Assembly: GCA_028455995.1 (NCBI GenBank)
Contig: JABELC010000002.1
Location: 1,798,001-1,862,000, forward strand
Reading direction: 5' to 3'
Length of the DNA: 64,000 bases
DNA from: Scleromitrula shiraiana
Lineage: Eukaryota > Ascomycota > Leotiomycetes > Helotiales > Sclerotiniaceae
The notes beneath the pieces were generated by a model. It saw only the letters and a list, made by a program, of their open reading frames with translations. It was not told the DNA's origin and searched no databases. Positions 62,751 to 64,000 of the stretch are shown here, piece after piece; within the stretch, counting starts at the first letter, position 1, and the number at the start of each line of letters is the position of its first letter. A program made the position numbers and the translations under genes.

Positions 62751-63401
62751 CTCTTGAGAACCAGTTTGAATAATATGGTTGATGTAATATATCACAAGTA
62801 GGTTAGCACATCTAATTCCGAACAGCGGCTAATCAAATATTTTGCAATTTATCTTTTCGTTTGTTGCGTGAACATTTTATGCTGTGTTCTTATCCTGCGC
62901 CGGATTTTCGAATATTGGTATTAGGAAGGTGAGTTGTAATGCGTGGTTGTGTGTTGGTGATATGTTGGAGTCCGACTGTTAGTAAAAGAGCGAAGTTTTT
63001 CTATTCTTCTATCTCTTACTTGAGTTGAAGTATTTTGAATATTCTGTGGATACTGTGGATCTATCTACATAGTCTAGAAGAAGTAAAGGATCTTCTCACT
63101 TCCTTCTCCCAAATCATACATATAAACCAAAGCAATAAGCACTGGAAAAGATAGTTAACATTGTAGATCTAAGCCACTCTCATGTTCAACAAAGTGGTGA
63201 GAGAGAGGAAGAAAGAAATAGTGCACTAACTAAGTGTAGTAATTCATTAATTATCTTTTAAAATGTTCATATCCTCTTATAAAATCCCATCCTATGATGT
63301 CAGATAGGTATTCATATACCAACAATTGCATCAGCATATATGTTGTCCTATTCTCTCCACGACCCAGAACCATTCATAAACCAACCGATCAATAAACAAG
63401 A
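62751..63401. other. Intergenic region
   Basis: About 650 bases between the 5' end of the decayed oxidoreductase and the 3' end of the GGPP synthase gene, both on the minus strand. A CACTGG/TCTAC-rich stretch is present, but no gene, repeat or RNA is recognised. Confidence 0.5.
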
Positions 63402-64000
63402 CTAAACAGCCATTTTATCCAAAATCTTCAAGACACCCTTCCCCTTCACTCCATTCATATTTCCATCCACCACGCCATCTTCATTCCCATTCAAATCCAA
63501 ATCCCCGATCATCCTCCTAGCCCTTTCCATCAAAGTATTCAAAACCTTCCTCGAGTACTCAAAACTTCCCGTCGATTCCATATACTTAACCGCATATTTC
63601 TTAACCTGATCATCATCCGGTTTCTGCTTCAAGATGTTGAGAAGAACAAGATTATCAGGTTGTGCTCGAATACTATGAATGATTGGGAATGAGAATTTTC
63701 CCTCCGTGAGATCTTCACAAAGTCCTTTGTTTTGTGAATATTCTGGTGATGAGAGATTTTGGTAATCATCTCGAATTTGAAATATTATACCGATTAAATT
63801 TACTAAGGGGACACAATCCCTTGGCGGCGCACAGGGGGTTAGCTTGTTTGCATTTTGTATTGGAAAGGTGGGGCTGGCGGGGTAGATAGAATGGATATGT
63901 CAGGGAAGCCAAACTCACTTTGAGGTTTTACTTTCTGCTTGCATGAGTTTGACAGCGAGTCGGAAAAGTCCTCCTGTTTTGTTACCAACCATTTCCAGAT
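63402..64000 (-). CDS. al-3: Geranylgeranyl diphosphate synthase (5' part outside the window)
   Basis: C-terminal part of a trans-prenyltransferase that adds isopentenyl diphosphate to FPP to give GGPP for protein prenylation, carotenoids and diterpenes. Exons are 63919 to beyond 64000 and 63402-63819, with a 99-nt intron (63820-63918, GTGAGT...AAG, CTAACC branch site) splicing ESKTSK to DCVPLVNLIG. Visible family marks are KTGGLFRLAVKLMQAES, the second Asp-rich region IFQIRDDYQNLSSPEYS (63750-63780), KGLCEDLTEGKFSFPIIHSI, and YAVKYMESTGSFEYSRKVL near the end. The first Asp-rich motif lies outside the window. The last 30 residues (GNEDGVVDGNMNGVKGKG) form a Gly/Asn-rich tail longer than in typical housekeeping enzymes. 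Sequence style fits the Neurospora al-3/yeast BTS1 type; a secondary-metabolite paralogue cannot be excluded. Confidence 0.88.

Noticed and set aside
1..64000. CRISPR array, prophage, bacterial operon or riboswitch
   Set aside because: The window is eukaryotic with spliceosomal introns; no regularly spaced identical repeats were seen. The bir1 90-bp repeat is in-frame coding and diverged.

Overview
The window is fungal nuclear DNA. Evidence is short GT-AG introns (47-117 nt), intron-bearing genes on both strands, a Bir1-type BIR protein, a 2EXR-domain protein, a fungal cystathionine beta-lyase and a carotenoid/isoprenoid-type GGPP synthase. A block of roughly 37 kb has been turned almost entirely to A and T in the manner of repeat-induced point mutation (RIP). 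Together this points to a filamentous ascomycete. Gene style and AT-rich isochores suggest a leotiomycete of the Botrytis/Sclerotinia kind, but that is inference; no taxon can be read directly from the sequence.

Layout. 1-22.2 kb is ordinary, fairly gene-sparse DNA. It holds the 3' end of a cystathionine beta-lyase gene; a Cys-rich single-pass membrane protein (1832-2920); a lineage-specific protein (3477-4352, minus) with a probable paralogue at 8112-8829 (minus); several decayed coding scraps (5.2, 6.8-7.7 and 10.5 kb); a broken Lys/His-rich gene (13873-15142); an intact two-BIR survivin/Bir1 gene (15667-17837); a second Cys-rich membrane protein (18346-19496, minus, four exons); and a 2EXR-domain protein (20368-21717, minus). 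A diverged ~190 bp direct duplication lies upstream of the 2EXR gene, followed by 1.2 kb full of ACTAGT palindromes.

23.5-60.9 kb is a retrotransposon nest whose structure can be solved base by base from LTR ends and 5-bp target-site duplications. It contains four Ty1/Copia-type elements of one family (family A, about 7.6 kb, 159-160 bp LTRs, all coding on the minus strand) and one second-family Copia element (family B, 6.6 kb, plus strand). Element A1 (23528-53015, target duplication AATTC) was split by B (in its left LTR) and by A2 and A3 (in its interior). A4 (53232-60862, target duplication CTTAC) landed 216 bp further on. Every coding frame is destroyed by C-to-T / G-to-A change, so the open frames seen there are artefacts of AT-rich sequence, but the order gag, integrase, reverse transcriptase can still be read.

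60.9-64 kb returns to normal composition: an unrecognised coding-like scrap cut by A4, a decayed FAD-linked (BBE-like) oxidoreductase gene on the minus strand (61177 to about 62750), and the 3' part of a GGPP synthase gene on the minus strand (63402 to beyond the end).

How genes relate: no operon-like or clearly co-acting set is visible. The most biological signals are the Bir1 linker repeat (AT-hook-like plus R-x-S/T sites), the paralogous pair with a shared C-terminal motif and shared upstream GCGAACC-type boxes, and the nest of RIP-silenced retrotransposons next to a decayed oxidoreductase.
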